Notes: generated by a model not told the origin, from the sequence alone. 64,000 nt of DNA from Sphingomonas colocasiae (GCF_019880585.1 NZ_JAINVV010000014.1:163311-227310); one strand, 5' to 3'; counted from the first letter of the stretch, positions 31,281 through 41,221 are shown. Numbers and translations: made by a program.

Positions 31281-34200
31281 ATGGGAGTTCCGGCGGGTTC
31301 GCTCGAAATCCAGATCTTCGCGGATATCGCGCGCCTGCAGAGCGACATGAACCAAATGAAGCGCGCAGTGGGCGGAGCGACGGGCGACGCCGCCACCGGC
31401 TTCACTCGGCTCAACGGTGCGGCGGGCGCCGCTGCATCCGGCTTCAGCGGCGTCGCGGCGGCGGCCGGTGTCGTCGGTGCGGCGCTCGGCGCGATCGGCC
31501 TTGCCTCGTTGGCGGGTGACGCAATCGACGTGAACCGTGAGTTTCAGTCCCTACAGGCCTCGCTGAAAGTCGCCACCGGATCGGTCGGCGCCGCTGCGGC
31601 CGAATATAATAAGCTGAAGCAATTCGCGCAGGAAACGCCGTTTGCGGTCGATCAGGCCGTGGAAGCCTTCATCAAGCTCAAGAATCTCGGCCTTGATCCC
31701 TCGACTGACGCGTTGCGCAGCTACGGCAACACGTCCGCCAGCATGGGCAAGGACCTGATGCAAATGATCGAGGCCGTCGCCGACGCCTCAACTGGCGAGT
31801 TCGAAAGGCTGAAGGAATTCGGCATCAAGGCCGCCCAGGAAGGCGACAAGGTCTCCTTCACGTTCCGAGGTGTCACCACGACGGTCAAGAAATCGTCGGA
31901 CGAGATCCAAGCCTATCTGCGCGGCATAGGCGATGTGCAGTTCGCGGGCGCGATGGACGCGCAGATGCAGACGCTGAATGGCCAGTTCGCCAATCTGGAA
32001 GATGCTGTTACCGCCGCCTTCATCGCCTTTGGTGAAGGCGGATTCAACGATGCACTGGGCGATGCCCTTTCCGCAATGACGGGCGTTGCGGCCGGTGCGG
32101 AGGGGACCGCAGCCCAGCTGGGCGCGATAGCGGGCGAGCTGATCCGATCGGCCACCGCGATCGCGCAGGATGTTGCACCGGCATTGTCATGGCTGGTCGA
32201 CAATTTCGGCAACATCGCGAAGCTTGCCGGTGCTGTTGCCACTGGCTTTGTTACCTATCGCGGTGCCCTGCTCGCATCGGCGGCAGTCCAAACGCTCATG
32301 AATGGCAGTCTGGGCATTCATATCGGCCTGCTCGCGACCACTGCGCGGACGTTGGGTATTACCGCCGCTGCGCAGGTAGCGGCGACAGGTGCAATGACCG
32401 CGTTTGGCGTTGCCATCCGCGCGGTGATCGCCACGGCCCTAGGGCCGTTGGGTATCGCGTTGGTCGCGGCCGGTGCTGCCTATCTGGCGCTTTCCAAAAA
32501 AGTCGACGAGTCGAAATACGCTTCGCAAAGTTTCGCTGCCGGCCAGCAAGGGGTAGCCGACGCCATCGCGATATCACGCAAGGCGATCGAAGATCTCGAC
32601 ACCGCGACCGGCGCTCATATCGCGACATCTGAGGCGGCGACGAGGGCAGCGGAAGCGCGCATCGTGGCCGAAGGGAAAAAGGCTGTAGCCCTCTTCCGAA
32701 GCGCGGAGGCCGAACTGGCGAATGCAAAGGCGATCGCGTCAGCAAATGCCAGTTTGCAAGCCAGTATGATGGGTGGTGGCAGCGGCGCGGGTGATTATGA
32801 TCTTGCAAGGCGCCAAGCGAATGGCATGGGATTCGGTCTTAACGGCCTGCTCAACCGTATCTTTGGGACCGGTGCTGACGCTGTCGGGAAGGCGCAGGCG
32901 ACGCTCGATGGCACGAAGAAGCGCGTGGTGGCCCTCGATGGGGCACTGCAAGAACTTTATGCCGCTATGGAGCGCGCGAACGGCCGAAAGGTCGAGCAGG
33001 CGATAGGCGCCGCTGGTGCTGCCAGCAAAAAGGCCAAGGCCGATGTGGACGCGTTCGTCGCAATTCTCGAAGATCTTGAGCGCGCATCGAACGGCATCGA
33101 GCGAGATCTGGAAAGCGCGTTCCGCGAAGATGTGCGGAGCTGGATTTCCAACCAGGTCAAAGAATTCGAGGCAGCGCGTACCGAGTTTGAGGAAGCCAAG
33201 GCGCGTTTGGACCAGGTGCAGCGGGAAGACAGTCGGGCCGCGAATGAGGCCGCCACTCGAGCCATGCTGGATGATCTGGCCGAACTGTCCGACGCGGCGA
33301 ATGACGCCGCCGATACCATGGCGAGCGCGTTCGGGCGCGTCGGCGGGGCGATCGGCGAAGTGGTCGCGCTGCTCGCCGAATATGGCGAGAAACAGGAACT
33401 CATCAAAGCGCAGGTGAAGGCCGGCACGATCGACCAGGCGCAGGCCGAAGCGCGGCTGGGCAATCTCCAGCTCGACACGATGGGCCGCACGATGGGCGCG
33501 GCCAAATCGCTCTTCAAGGAACACAGCGCCGGATACAAGGCGATGGCGGCTGCGGAAAAAGCGTTCGCGATCGTGCAGCTGGCGAATACCGCCGTGAACA
33601 TCGCGGCGGGCGCGGCCAAGATGTTCGCGACGCTCGGCCCGTTCGGCTTCCCCGCCGTTGCCGCGATGGTGGCGGTGATGGCCGGGCTGGGCGCGGCCGT
33701 GGCCGGCGGCGGGGGTGCGAGCTATCGCCCGCCATCCGCCGAAGAGGTGCAGGCGGCGCAGGGCGCGGGCGGTGTGCTGGGGGACAGCGAGGCGAAATCC
33801 GGTTCGATCGCGAACAGCCTGGCGCTGATGCTGAAGAACACGAACAAGGACCTGGAATATACGAACGAGATGGTGCGCAGCCTGCGCGCGATCGAAACCA
33901 ATATCGGCGCGCTGACAAACCAGCTCGCGCGGCAGCTGGGCGTGACCGGCGGCGATTTCGACACATCGGGTTTCGGTCTCGGCAAAACGACCAAGCTGCC
34001 GTTCATGCTGCCGACCGTCATCAACATCCTGGATGACATTCCAATCATCGGCGGGCTGCTTGGCGGCATCGCGAAGGCGCTGTTCGGCACGAAAAAGACG
34101 GTCACCCTGCTCGATCAGGGCATCAGCTTCGCGGCACAGACCGTGGAAGACATCATCAACGGCGGCGCGATCGGCCAGATCTACAGCGACATCCAGACCC

Positions 34201-37200
34201 AGACGAAGAAGAAGTTCCTTGGCATCACCACGTCCAACAAGACGAAGGTGACGACCGAATATGGCGACCTGGACAATGACATGGAGCGCCAGGTTGCGTT
34301 GATCATCGGATCGATGCGTGCGGGCATCATCGACGCCGCCGGCATGCTGGGCGTGGAGGGCGCGCAGGCGGCGCTGGACGCATTCTCGGTCAATATCGGC
34401 AAGATCTCTATCAAGGATCTGAGCGGGGACGAGATCCGCGAGCAGCTGGAAGCCGTGTTCTCCAAGCTGGGCGACGACATGGCGAACGCCGCCCTGCCCG
34501 GCCTGGCCGCATTCCAGAAGGTGGGCGAAGGCACGTTCGAAACGCTTGCGCGGCTGGCCAAGGATTATGCCACGATCGACACCGCCCTGCGCGCGATCGG
34601 CATGACCTTCGGCGCGGTGGGCATGGCATCGGTCGCGGCGCGCGAGGATCTGATCGACCTGTTCGGCGGGCTCGACGCCTTTACCGAGCAGACGCAGTTT
34701 TTCCGCGAGAATTTCCTGAGCGAAGCCGAACAGATGGCGCCGATCGTATCGGCGGTGTCGGCGGAGATGGCGCGGCTTGGCCATGCCGGCGTAACCACGA
34801 AGGACCAGTTCAAGGATCTCGTGCTCGGCCTGGATCTCTCCACCGTAAGTGGGCAGGACATGTATGCTTCGCTGCTCGCCGTGGCGCCCGCGTTCTCGAA
34901 GGTGATCGAGTATATGGGCGCGCTCGACGCGGAGCTGGGCGAGACCGGCAAGACGGCTGCGGAGCTGGCCGCCATCGCCAAGCAGGCGCGATCGCTGGAC
35001 ATCCAGCTGATGGACGCGCTGGGCGACAGCGCGGGCGCGCTGGCGGCGCGTCGCGCGGACGAGCTGGCGGCGCTGGACGAGACGCTGCGGGCGAAACAGC
35101 TGGAAGTGTGGGCGGCGCTGGACGCTTCGGCGGTGGCGAAGGAACTGGCGGCCGCGACCGAAGCGGCCGCCCAGGCAGCGGCGGCGCTGGCCGACAAGCG
35201 GCGCGACATGGACATCCGCATCATGGAGCTGACCGGCGATGCGGTCGGCGCGCTGGCGGCCCGTCGCGCGGACGAGCTGGCGGCGCTGGATCCCAGCCTG
35301 CGCGCGTTGCAGGAACGCATTTATGCGCTGGAGGATCTGCGCGCGGCCGAAGAGGCGGCAGCGCAGGCGGCACAGCAGCGCGCGGACGAGGAAGCGGCGG
35401 CGCAGGCCGAAGCGCTTCGCCAGGCGCAGGACCTGGCGGCGCAGCGGCGCGCGCTGGAAATCGACCTGATGCGCGCGCTGGGCGATACCGCCGGCGCGAC
35501 GGCGGCGGCGCGCGCGGACGAGCTGGCGGCGCTGGACGCCAGCCTGCGCGGGCTGAAACTGGCGATCTGGGCGGCGGAGGACGCGGCGGCGGCGCAGCAG
35601 GCGCTGGCCGAAGCACAGGCGGAAGCGGCGCGCGTCGCGGAGGAAGCCGCCGCCCAGGCCAAGGCCATCGCGGACAAGCGACGCGATCTGGAGATCCAGT
35701 ATATGGAGGCGACCGGCGACGCCGCCGGCGCGGCGGCGGCGCGCAGGGCGGACGAGCTGGCGGCGCTGGATCCGCTGTTGCGCGCGCTCCAGCAAGCGGT
35801 GTGGACGGCGCAGGATGCGGCAGCGGCGCAGCAGGCGCTGGCGCAGGCGCAGGCCGATGCGGCGGCGATCGCGAAACAGGCGGCGGATCTCAATATCCGG
35901 CTGCTCGACGCGCAGGGCCATAGCGAGGCGGCGCTTGCGGCGCGCCGGCAGCAGGAACTGGCCGCGACCGACGCCAGCCTGCACGCCACGTTGCAGGCGA
36001 TCTATGCCGCCGAAGATCTCGCCAGGGTACAGGCCGCCCAGGCGGAAGCGAACCGCCAGGCGCAGGCATCGCAGGAAGCCGCGATCCGCGAGCAGCAGCA
36101 GGCCGCCGAAGAAGCGGCGCGCGCTGCCCAGGCGCTGGCGGACCAGCGCGCGACGATGGAGATCCAGCTGTTGCGCGCGCTGGGCAAGGATACCGAAGCG
36201 CTGGCGCGCGAGCGGCAGCGTGAGCTGGCGGCGCTGGATCCGACGCTTCGCGCGCTCCAGCAGCAGATCTGGGCGGCCGAAGACGCGGCGCGCGCGCAGG
36301 AAGAGCTGGCGAAGGCGCAAGAGGAAGCCGCCCAGCGCGCCGAGCAGCTGGCCAAGGACCGGAGCGCTCTGGAAATCCGGATCCTGGAGTTGCAGGGCCG
36401 CACCGCCGAAGCCACGGCGATGAAGCGCGCACAGGAACTGGCGGCGATGGATGCCAGCCTGCGGCCGTTGCAGCAGCTGATCTATGCGTATGAGGATGCG
36501 GAGGTCGCGGCGGCCGAACTGGCCGAACGGCAAAAGGCGGCGGCGGACAAGGTGACGGAAGCGCGCGGCGCCCTGAGCGCGGCCTATGAGCGCGAAAGCG
36601 GCGCGCTTCGCGACACGATCGACCGGTTCAAGTCCTTCTCGGCCTCGCTCCGCGAGTTCCGCGGTACGCTGGTGATCGGTGGAGATTCGATCTTCGACCA
36701 GTATCGCCGTGCGCAGGCGGAGTTCGTCGATACGGCGGCGCGGGCGCGGCGCGGCGACGAACAGGCGCTTGGCGCGATGGCGGCCGTCGGCAAGTCATTC
36801 CTCGACGCCAGCCTGGATCGCGCGTCGTCGCTGGCCGAATATCAGCGGGATGTGGCGCGGGTGGCGCGCGCGACCGACGCGGCGATCGGCGCGGCCGATC
36901 GGGAAGTGACGATCGCGGATCAGCAGCTGAGCCAGCTGGAGGCCCTTGTCGCGGGGCAGATCGACACGACCGACGCGGTGCTAAGCGTGGAGGAAGCCAT
37001 GCTGGCGCTGCTCGACGCGATCGAGGAAGAGGATGCACTTTCGCCCTCGCCCGTCGTTGCGTTGCCGGCGAGCACGCCGGGGCTGTCGGCGCCGGCGCCC
37101 AGCGCACCGCAACTCGATGCGCTGGCATCGACGCTGACCGGCCTGCGCGAGGACAATCGCGCGCAGAATGAGGCGATCGCGATAAACACCGCCACGATCG

Positions 37201-37331
37201 CGCGGCTGCTGAACCGCGTGATCCGCGAGGATGCGATCACCATTCGCAACGAAAGCGACCAGCCGCTGACCGGCGAGGTGACGATCATCAACACCGTGGC
37301 GAGCCCGGTGAACACGAAAGAGGTCGCATGA
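31281..37331 (+). CDS. Tape measure protein
   Basis: 2016 residues; sets tail length and is injected with the DNA. Residues about 75-250 match the tape-measure N-terminal domain (FAQETPFAVDQAVEAFIKLKNLG, in parts). Hydrophobic segments follow at about 270-410 (LAGAVATGFVTYRGALLASAAV, in parts) and near 740-800. Residues about 1235-1755 are seven imperfect helical repeats. From about 0.15 nm of helix per residue, the tail would be near 300 nm; this is a family rule, not a measurement. GGGGA lies 6 bases before ATG 31281; ATG 31275 is in frame. A long open frame on the opposite strand is a composition artefact. Confidence 0.95.
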   Translation: MGVPAGSLEIQIFADIARLQSDMNQMKRAVGGATGDAATGFTRLNGAAGAAASGFSGVAAAAGVVGAALGAIGLASLAGDAIDVNREFQSLQASLKVATGSVGAAAAEYNKLKQFAQETPFAVDQAVEAFIKLKNLGLDPSTDALRSYGNTSASMGKDLMQMIEAVADASTGEFERLKEFGIKAAQEGDKVSFTFRGVTTTVKKSSDEIQAYLRGIGDVQFAGAMDAQMQTLNGQFANLEDAVTAAFIAFGEGGFNDALGDALSAMTGVAAGAEGTAAQLGAIAGELIRSATAIAQDVAPALSWLVDNFGNIAKLAGAVATGFVTYRGALLASAAVQTLMNGSLGIHIGLLATTARTLGITAAAQVAATGAMTAFGVAIRAVIATALGPLGIALVAAGAAYLALSKKVDESKYASQSFAAGQQGVADAIAISRKAIEDLDTATGAHIATSEAATRAAEARIVAEGKKAVALFRSAEAELANAKAIASANASLQASMMGGGSGAGDYDLARRQANGMGFGLNGLLNRIFGTGADAVGKAQATLDGTKKRVVALDGALQELYAAMERANGRKVEQAIGAAGAASKKAKADVDAFVAILEDLERASNGIERDLESAFREDVRSWISNQVKEFEAARTEFEEAKARLDQVQREDSRAANEAATRAMLDDLAELSDAANDAADTMASAFGRVGGAIGEVVALLAEYGEKQELIKAQVKAGTIDQAQAEARLGNLQLDTMGRTMGAAKSLFKEHSAGYKAMAAAEKAFAIVQLANTAVNIAAGAAKMFATLGPFGFPAVAAMVAVMAGLGAAVAGGGGASYRPPSAEEVQAAQGAGGVLGDSEAKSGSIANSLALMLKNTNKDLEYTNEMVRSLRAIETNIGALTNQLARQLGVTGGDFDTSGFGLGKTTKLPFMLPTVINILDDIPIIGGLLGGIAKALFGTKKTVTLLDQGISFAAQTVEDIINGGAIGQIYSDIQTQTKKKFLGITTSNKTKVTTEYGDLDNDMERQVALIIGSMRAGIIDAAGMLGVEGAQAALDAFSVNIGKISIKDLSGDEIREQLEAVFSKLGDDMANAALPGLAAFQKVGEGTFETLARLAKDYATIDTALRAIGMTFGAVGMASVAAREDLIDLFGGLDAFTEQTQFFRENFLSEAEQMAPIVSAVSAEMARLGHAGVTTKDQFKDLVLGLDLSTVSGQDMYASLLAVAPAFSKVIEYMGALDAELGETGKTAAELAAIAKQARSLDIQLMDALGDSAGALAARRADELAALDETLRAKQLEVWAALDASAVAKELAAATEAAAQAAAALADKRRDMDIRIMELTGDAVGALAARRADELAALDPSLRALQERIYALEDLRAAEEAAAQAAQQRADEEAAAQAEALRQAQDLAAQRRALEIDLMRALGDTAGATAAARADELAALDASLRGLKLAIWAAEDAAAAQQALAEAQAEAARVAEEAAAQAKAIADKRRDLEIQYMEATGDAAGAAAARRADELAALDPLLRALQQAVWTAQDAAAAQQALAQAQADAAAIAKQAADLNIRLLDAQGHSEAALAARRQQELAATDASLHATLQAIYAAEDLARVQAAQAEANRQAQASQEAAIREQQQAAEEAARAAQALADQRATMEIQLLRALGKDTEALARERQRELAALDPTLRALQQQIWAAEDAARAQEELAKAQEEAAQRAEQLAKDRSALEIRILELQGRTAEATAMKRAQELAAMDASLRPLQQLIYAYEDAEVAAAELAERQKAAADKVTEARGALSAAYERESGALRDTIDRFKSFSASLREFRGTLVIGGDSIFDQYRRAQAEFVDTAARARRGDEQALGAMAAVGKSFLDASLDRASSLAEYQRDVARVARATDAAIGAADREVTIADQQLSQLEALVAGQIDTTDAVLSVEEAMLALLDAIEEEDALSPSPVVALPASTPGLSAPAPSAPQLDALASTLTGLREDNRAQNEAIAINTATIARLLNRVIREDAITIRNESDQPLTGEVTIINTVASPVNTKEVA
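34984..36545 (+). repeat. Seven imperfect repeats in the tape measure gene
   Basis: Units begin near 34987, 35199, 35444, 35678, 35884, 36145 and 36358, spaced 206-261 bases (69-87 residues). Each carries a core like LEIxLMxxxGDxxGA, then ARRADELAALDxxLRAL and a variable Ala/Gln/Glu-rich coiled-coil spacer. Differences in length lie in the spacers, all in multiples of three. Confidence 0.85.
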
Positions 37332-38644
37332 AGCTGATCCCGATCCTGCCGCCGATCAACGATCTGGGGCTGGACAGCACCACGGTTGCTGAAGGTGAGA
37401 TGGCGAGCGCCTTCAATCCGGCCTGGAATTATACGGCGGGAGAAGGCGCCTCGGTCGGCGTCTATGGCGGGGTCATCACCACCTACATCAGCCTGCACGA
37501 CGACAACCTCGGCAACTATCCCGCAACGTCGCCCGGCTCGTGGAAGAAAACCGCCTGGACCTACATGGCGCTCACCCCGGACGTTCTGCCTTACTTCGTG
37601 TTCAAGGCCGGCGATCGGGTGCTCGACATCGTCAACCACCGGACCATGGAGGCCCTGCAGGGGACGCAAGCGGTCGTGACGATCAGCATCGGCACGCCGG
37701 CTGTCGTGTCCTGGGTCGGGCACGATCTGCCCGCCGACACGCCGATCGTCTTCGAAAGCACGGGCATCATGCCCGCCGGGCTGGACGAGTTGGTCGTCTA
37801 TTATGTCAAGTCGCCGTTGGCGAACAGCTTCAACCTGGCAGCGGCACCCGGCGGCGCTGCGCTCAACACGACGGGCAGCGGCGTAACGGACACGATCACC
37901 GCGACCGCCAACCCGACCTTCAACAAGCCGCTTTCGGATATCGATTTTTGGCTTGATCGCGAGCCCTCGAACCGCTGGGCGATGCTCGATAATTCGCCGG
38001 GAACGCAGACCACCGCCCCTGAGACCATGAGCTATCGGCTGATCTTCGGCCGGAGCTTCGACACACTGGCATTCCTGAACGTGGACGCGGCCACGATCAG
38101 CATTTCGCTCATTGCGGAACAGCTTGAAGATCCGATCGAGCGCAGCTTCATCATGACCGACAATTCCAAGGTCTTCGATCTGTGGGATTATTATTACGAG
38201 CCGATCGTCCGCAAGACCGACCTGATCGTCGATGACATCGAACAATATAATTATGACGAGGTCTGGGTCACCGTCGCCGCGCCCGGCGGGATGGCAGCCG
38301 TCGGTGCGCTCGTCGTCGGCCAGAGCCAAACGGTCGGGTTGACCGAACAAGGCCTGTCGCTCGGTATTCAGGATTATAGCCGCAAGGCGCGCGACGATTT
38401 CGGCAATTTCGCGGTGGTGGAGCGCGGCTACAGCCGGCGCGGCTCCTTCAAGGTCTATCTCGACAATGTCGAGGTTGATCGCGTGCATCACATGCTCGCG
38501 CAATACCGCGCGACGGCCGCTCTCTGGAAACCGGACGGCGGCTTCAGCTCGTCCGTGATTTTCGGATTTTACAAGGATTTCAACATCGAGGTCGCATATC
38601 CGACGCTGTCGGTCTGCACCCTCGAAATCGAAGGGCTGACCTGA
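37328..38644 (+). CDS. Tail tip/virion protein with an FCCH-like insert
   Basis: 438 residues; ATG overlaps the tape measure stop as ATGA. The flanking parts match a common phage virion family: PYFVFKAGDRVLDIVNHRTMEAL (in parts) and SNRWAMLDNSPGTQTTA, then LAFLNVDAATISISL. Between them (about 115-200) sits a domain of the kind labelled ubiquitin-activating E1 FCCH-like: SWVGHDLPADTPIVFES through LANSFNLAAAPGG. It probably belongs to the tail tip or a fibre and may bind surface sugars. There is no enzyme motif. Confidence 0.75.
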   Translation: MKLIPILPPINDLGLDSTTVAEGEMASAFNPAWNYTAGEGASVGVYGGVITTYISLHDDNLGNYPATSPGSWKKTAWTYMALTPDVLPYFVFKAGDRVLDIVNHRTMEALQGTQAVVTISIGTPAVVSWVGHDLPADTPIVFESTGIMPAGLDELVVYYVKSPLANSFNLAAAPGGAALNTTGSGVTDTITATANPTFNKPLSDIDFWLDREPSNRWAMLDNSPGTQTTAPETMSYRLIFGRSFDTLAFLNVDAATISISLIAEQLEDPIERSFIMTDNSKVFDLWDYYYEPIVRKTDLIVDDIEQYNYDEVWVTVAAPGGMAAVGALVVGQSQTVGLTEQGLSLGIQDYSRKARDDFGNFAVVERGYSRRGSFKVYLDNVEVDRVHHMLAQYRATAALWKPDGGFSSSVIFGFYKDFNIEVAYPTLSVCTLEIEGLT

Positions 38645-39522
38645 TGGCACTACCAACTGTCGATGAACTACCCGAACCGCCGCAGCGCCTTGTCGATGAA
38701 AAGGACGCGTTCGTTACCAAGGGCGACGAGTGGAACTTGGCGCTCTACCTCTGGAGCTATCAAATTCAGGCGCTCGTGGCGGCGATGGTCGCGGCCTACA
38801 CCGCCGACAACTACAACGCGACGAGCACGACCAGCCTTGCGATCGGCACCGGGTCGAAGGTCTTCGCGATCCAGACGCAGAAGATCTTCCAGGTCGGTCA
38901 GTTCGCGATCGCCGCCAGCAATGCCGATCCGGCCAATTACATGTATGGGCAGGTGACCGCGCATAACGCCACGACCGGATCGCTGACCATCAATGTCAGC
39001 TACACAGGCGGCAGCGGCACGAAGACGGATTGGCGGATCGCCCTGAGCGGCCCGCGCAAGCAGGATGACCGCACGCGTAGGGTTCTCGCAGCGGCGGAAT
39101 CGAGCACCAGCCCCACGGCGGCGCTGATCACGGATACCAATGGCGACTGGACCTTTCCCGTGGCCAATGGGCAGACCTATCGCGTCCAGATCATTGGTAC
39201 CTATCAGACCGCAGCGACGGCGACCGGCGGGCGTCTGGCGATCGCGGCCGTTTCCGGCGCGACCGGCACCATCAACGGCTATATGGCGGGCGGGATAAAC
39301 CACAACGCGGCCGCCACGGCGCTGGCGATGGCGATCGGCGCGTTGCCGGCGGAGCTGGTCACCACCGGCGTGACCACCATCAATACGCCGACGCATATCA
39401 TCGCCGATTTCGTTTTCGTCTGCACCGGATCCGGATCGCTCGAAATCCGCTGGGGCACCGAAGTGGGGTCTTCCGCCGCGCAGCTCAACGCCGGATCCTT
39501 GCTGCTGGTGGATCCGCTGTGA
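38644..39522 (+). CDS. Tail fibre-like virion protein
   Basis: 292 residues; its start shares one base with the preceding stop region. The N-terminal part (FVTKGDEWNLALYLWSYQIQAL) is the helical attachment module found at the start of many fibre proteins. The rest is Thr/Ala/Gly-rich beta structure, ending SSAAQLNAGSLLLVD. Likely a short fibre or tip protein that contacts the host. Confidence 0.72.
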   Translation: MALPTVDELPEPPQRLVDEKDAFVTKGDEWNLALYLWSYQIQALVAAMVAAYTADNYNATSTTSLAIGTGSKVFAIQTQKIFQVGQFAIAASNADPANYMYGQVTAHNATTGSLTINVSYTGGSGTKTDWRIALSGPRKQDDRTRRVLAAAESSTSPTAALITDTNGDWTFPVANGQTYRVQIIGTYQTAATATGGRLAIAAVSGATGTINGYMAGGINHNAAATALAMAIGALPAELVTTGVTTINTPTHIIADFVFVCTGSGSLEIRWGTEVGSSAAQLNAGSLLLVDPL

Positions 39523-39947
39523 TGGACGATGGGGGCATCGTCGATAACGCGGTGCAGATCGCGGCGGGCGGCGCCGGGGCCGGGGGCGGCTTCTATGCGA
39601 TCCGCTGGTTTTTCCAGTGGATCACCGGCCGCCTCGATCGCCGGCAGGATTTGCTCGACGCGCAGGATCAGCGCGTGGATCGCGAGTGGCAGGCGATCCG
39701 CGAAGAGCTCAAGGCCGATAACGACCGGATGAAAGCCCGGCTGGAGGCGATCAGCCGCCAGAACGAGGCGATCCGCTTCGCCTTCCATCATGTCGCGGCG
39801 GCGCTAATCCGCATCGATCCGAAAAACCCGGCGCTAATCCAGGCCGAACAGATGCTGGCCAAGGCCTTCCCGGTCGATTTCGGGATGATGCTGGATCGGA
39901 TCGACGCGGCGGCCGCCGCGAGCGAGCTGGCCAAGACCGACACCTGA
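39522..39947 (+). CDS. Membrane-anchored coiled-coil protein near lysis genes
   Basis: 141 residues. GGIVDNAVQIAAGGAGAGGG and FYAIRWFFQWI form an N-terminal hydrophobic segment, followed by a long charged helix. ATG 39522 overlaps the previous stop (TGATG); a GTG three bases earlier is possible. It may be an accessory lysis protein, but I do not recognise it. Confidence 0.6.
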   Translation: MDDGGIVDNAVQIAAGGAGAGGGFYAIRWFFQWITGRLDRRQDLLDAQDQRVDREWQAIREELKADNDRMKARLEAISRQNEAIRFAFHHVAAALIRIDPKNPALIQAEQMLAKAFPVDFGMMLDRIDAAAAASELAKTDT

Positions 39948-40001
39948 TCCGGCGCGATCGCGCCGGCACCCGAACAACCAACGAGCAGGAAAGGACGGCC
40001 G

Positions 40002-40538
40002 ATGCCGATTCCGAAGAAATACGCGTGGCTGGGCTCCATCGGCACGCTGCCGAAGGTGATCAGCGAGGGGCTGGCGCTGTATGGCACGCTGGAAGCGCCT
40101 GGCGCCGCGAACAATCCCGTCATTCTCGGATGGGCGCGCGAAGTGGGCAAGGATGTGGCCGCCGCCTATGGCGCGGACAGCATCCCGTGGTGTGGCCTGT
40201 TCGCGGCCGTCGTCGTGAAGCGCGCGGGCAAGCCCGTGATCGCCGGTCCGCTCTGGGCGCGCAACTGGGCGAAGTTCGGCGCGCCCTCGCCCAAGGCGTC
40301 GCTTGGCGACGTGCTTGTCTTCGTGCGTGACGGCGGCGGCCATGTGGGCTTCTACATCGCCGAAGATGACCAGGCCTATCATGTGCTGGGCGGCAACCAG
40401 TCCGACGCGGTCACCATCACGCGCATCCTGAAATCACGCTGCATCGCGGTTCGCCGTCCACCGATGACGACGCCGCCGGCGAGCATGAAGCCCTACCGCG
40501 TCGCCGCGACCGGCGGGCTTTCCACGAACGAAGCCTGA
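40002..40538 (+). CDS. Endolysin, TIGR02594/CHAP-like peptidase
   Basis: 178 residues. PWCGLFAAVVVKRAG supplies the nucleophilic cysteine (C66) and GGGHVGFYIAEDD the histidine, the pattern of NlpC/P60-CHAP-like TIGR02594 proteins. It should cut peptidoglycan cross-links at lysis. No signal peptide, so it needs the holin to get out. AGCAGGAAAGG precedes ATG 40002. Confidence 0.85.
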   Translation: MPIPKKYAWLGSIGTLPKVISEGLALYGTLEAPGAANNPVILGWAREVGKDVAAAYGADSIPWCGLFAAVVVKRAGKPVIAGPLWARNWAKFGAPSPKASLGDVLVFVRDGGGHVGFYIAEDDQAYHVLGGNQSDAVTITRILKSRCIAVRRPPMTTPPASMKPYRVAATGGLSTNEA

Positions 40539-40581
40539 TCCGCGCCGGGCGGTTTCCCGGCAACCACGAAAGGAGAATGCC

Positions 40582-40782
40582 ATGCGGGACTTCCTGGCTG
40601 GCAAAAAGACCTATCTGACCGTGCTGGCGGCTCTGCTGGCAGTGGTGATCAGCTGGCTCAACGGTGACCTGACCGATGGGCAGGCGATCGGCGCCGGCTT
40701 CGCCGCGATCACGGCCGTGTTCCTGCGCAGCGGATCGAAGGCGGATGCCGCCGCCGCCGCGCTCGGCCAGAAGCCGAAATAG
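40582..40782 (+). CDS. Putative holin
   Basis: 66 residues with two hydrophobic stretches, YLTVLAALLAVVISWL and AIGAGFAAITAVFL, and a charged C-terminus. Small size and position between endolysin and spanins fit a holin that opens the inner membrane. AAAGGAG precedes ATG 40582. Confidence 0.75.
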   Translation: MRDFLAGKKTYLTVLAALLAVVISWLNGDLTDGQAIGAGFAAITAVFLRSGSKADAAAAALGQKPK

Positions 40783-40783
40783 C

Positions 40784-41221
40784 ATGTGGGCGAAGCTTGC
40801 CGCCGGCGCGGGGATCCTCGCGCTGGCGGCGTTCGCCATATGGATGTTCGGGAATGCCCGTCACGACGCCGGCCGGCTGGCCGAAGCGGCGAAGTGGCAG
40901 GCCGAAGTCCGCGTGAGGGATCAGCGCATCGCTGATCTGCGCGTGGAGAATGAGCGCCGCGAGACGGCTTCGGCGGTTCGATACGCCGAACGCCTCGCGG
41001 CGATCGATCCGATCATCCTGCGTTCAACCGAAAGAGTGATCCAATATGCGCAGACCCCTGCTGGCCGTGCTGCCTGCCTTGCTGCTGACCGCGTGCGCGG
41101 GATCGAAGCGGACGCCGCCGCCCTCTTTCCCGCCTATCCCGCCGGTGCCGATCGACGCGGCGATGCCGTGCGACCGGACACCGCCGCAGGTGCAGCCGGA
41201 CGGATCGATGACGAGCGCTGA
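40784..41221 (+). CDS. Inner-membrane spanin subunit (Rz-like)
   Basis: 145 residues. LAAGAGILALAAFAIWMFG is an N-terminal membrane anchor, followed by a long helical periplasmic part (AKWQAEVRVRDQRIADLRVENERRE, in parts). The out-of-frame lipoprotein gene starts at 41046 inside it, the classic Rz/Rz1 arrangement. It joins its partner to fuse the two membranes at lysis. It begins two bases after the holin stop. Confidence 0.87.
   Translation: MWAKLAAGAGILALAAFAIWMFGNARHDAGRLAEAAKWQAEVRVRDQRIADLRVENERRETASAVRYAERLAAIDPIILRSTERVIQYAQTPAGRAACLAADRVRGIEADAAALFPAYPAGADRRGDAVRPDTAAGAAGRIDDER

Noticed and set aside
32739..36533. A 1264-residue open frame opposite the tape measure gene
   Set aside because: It lies exactly opposite a well-supported gene, is rich in arginine, histidine and leucine, and comes from strong GC bias at third positions and the repeats. 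No ribosome site or motif.
34984..36545. A CRISPR-like array
   Set aside because: Repeats are about 200-260 bases, imperfect, and inside one continuous reading frame. No short direct-repeat/spacer array was seen anywhere in the window.
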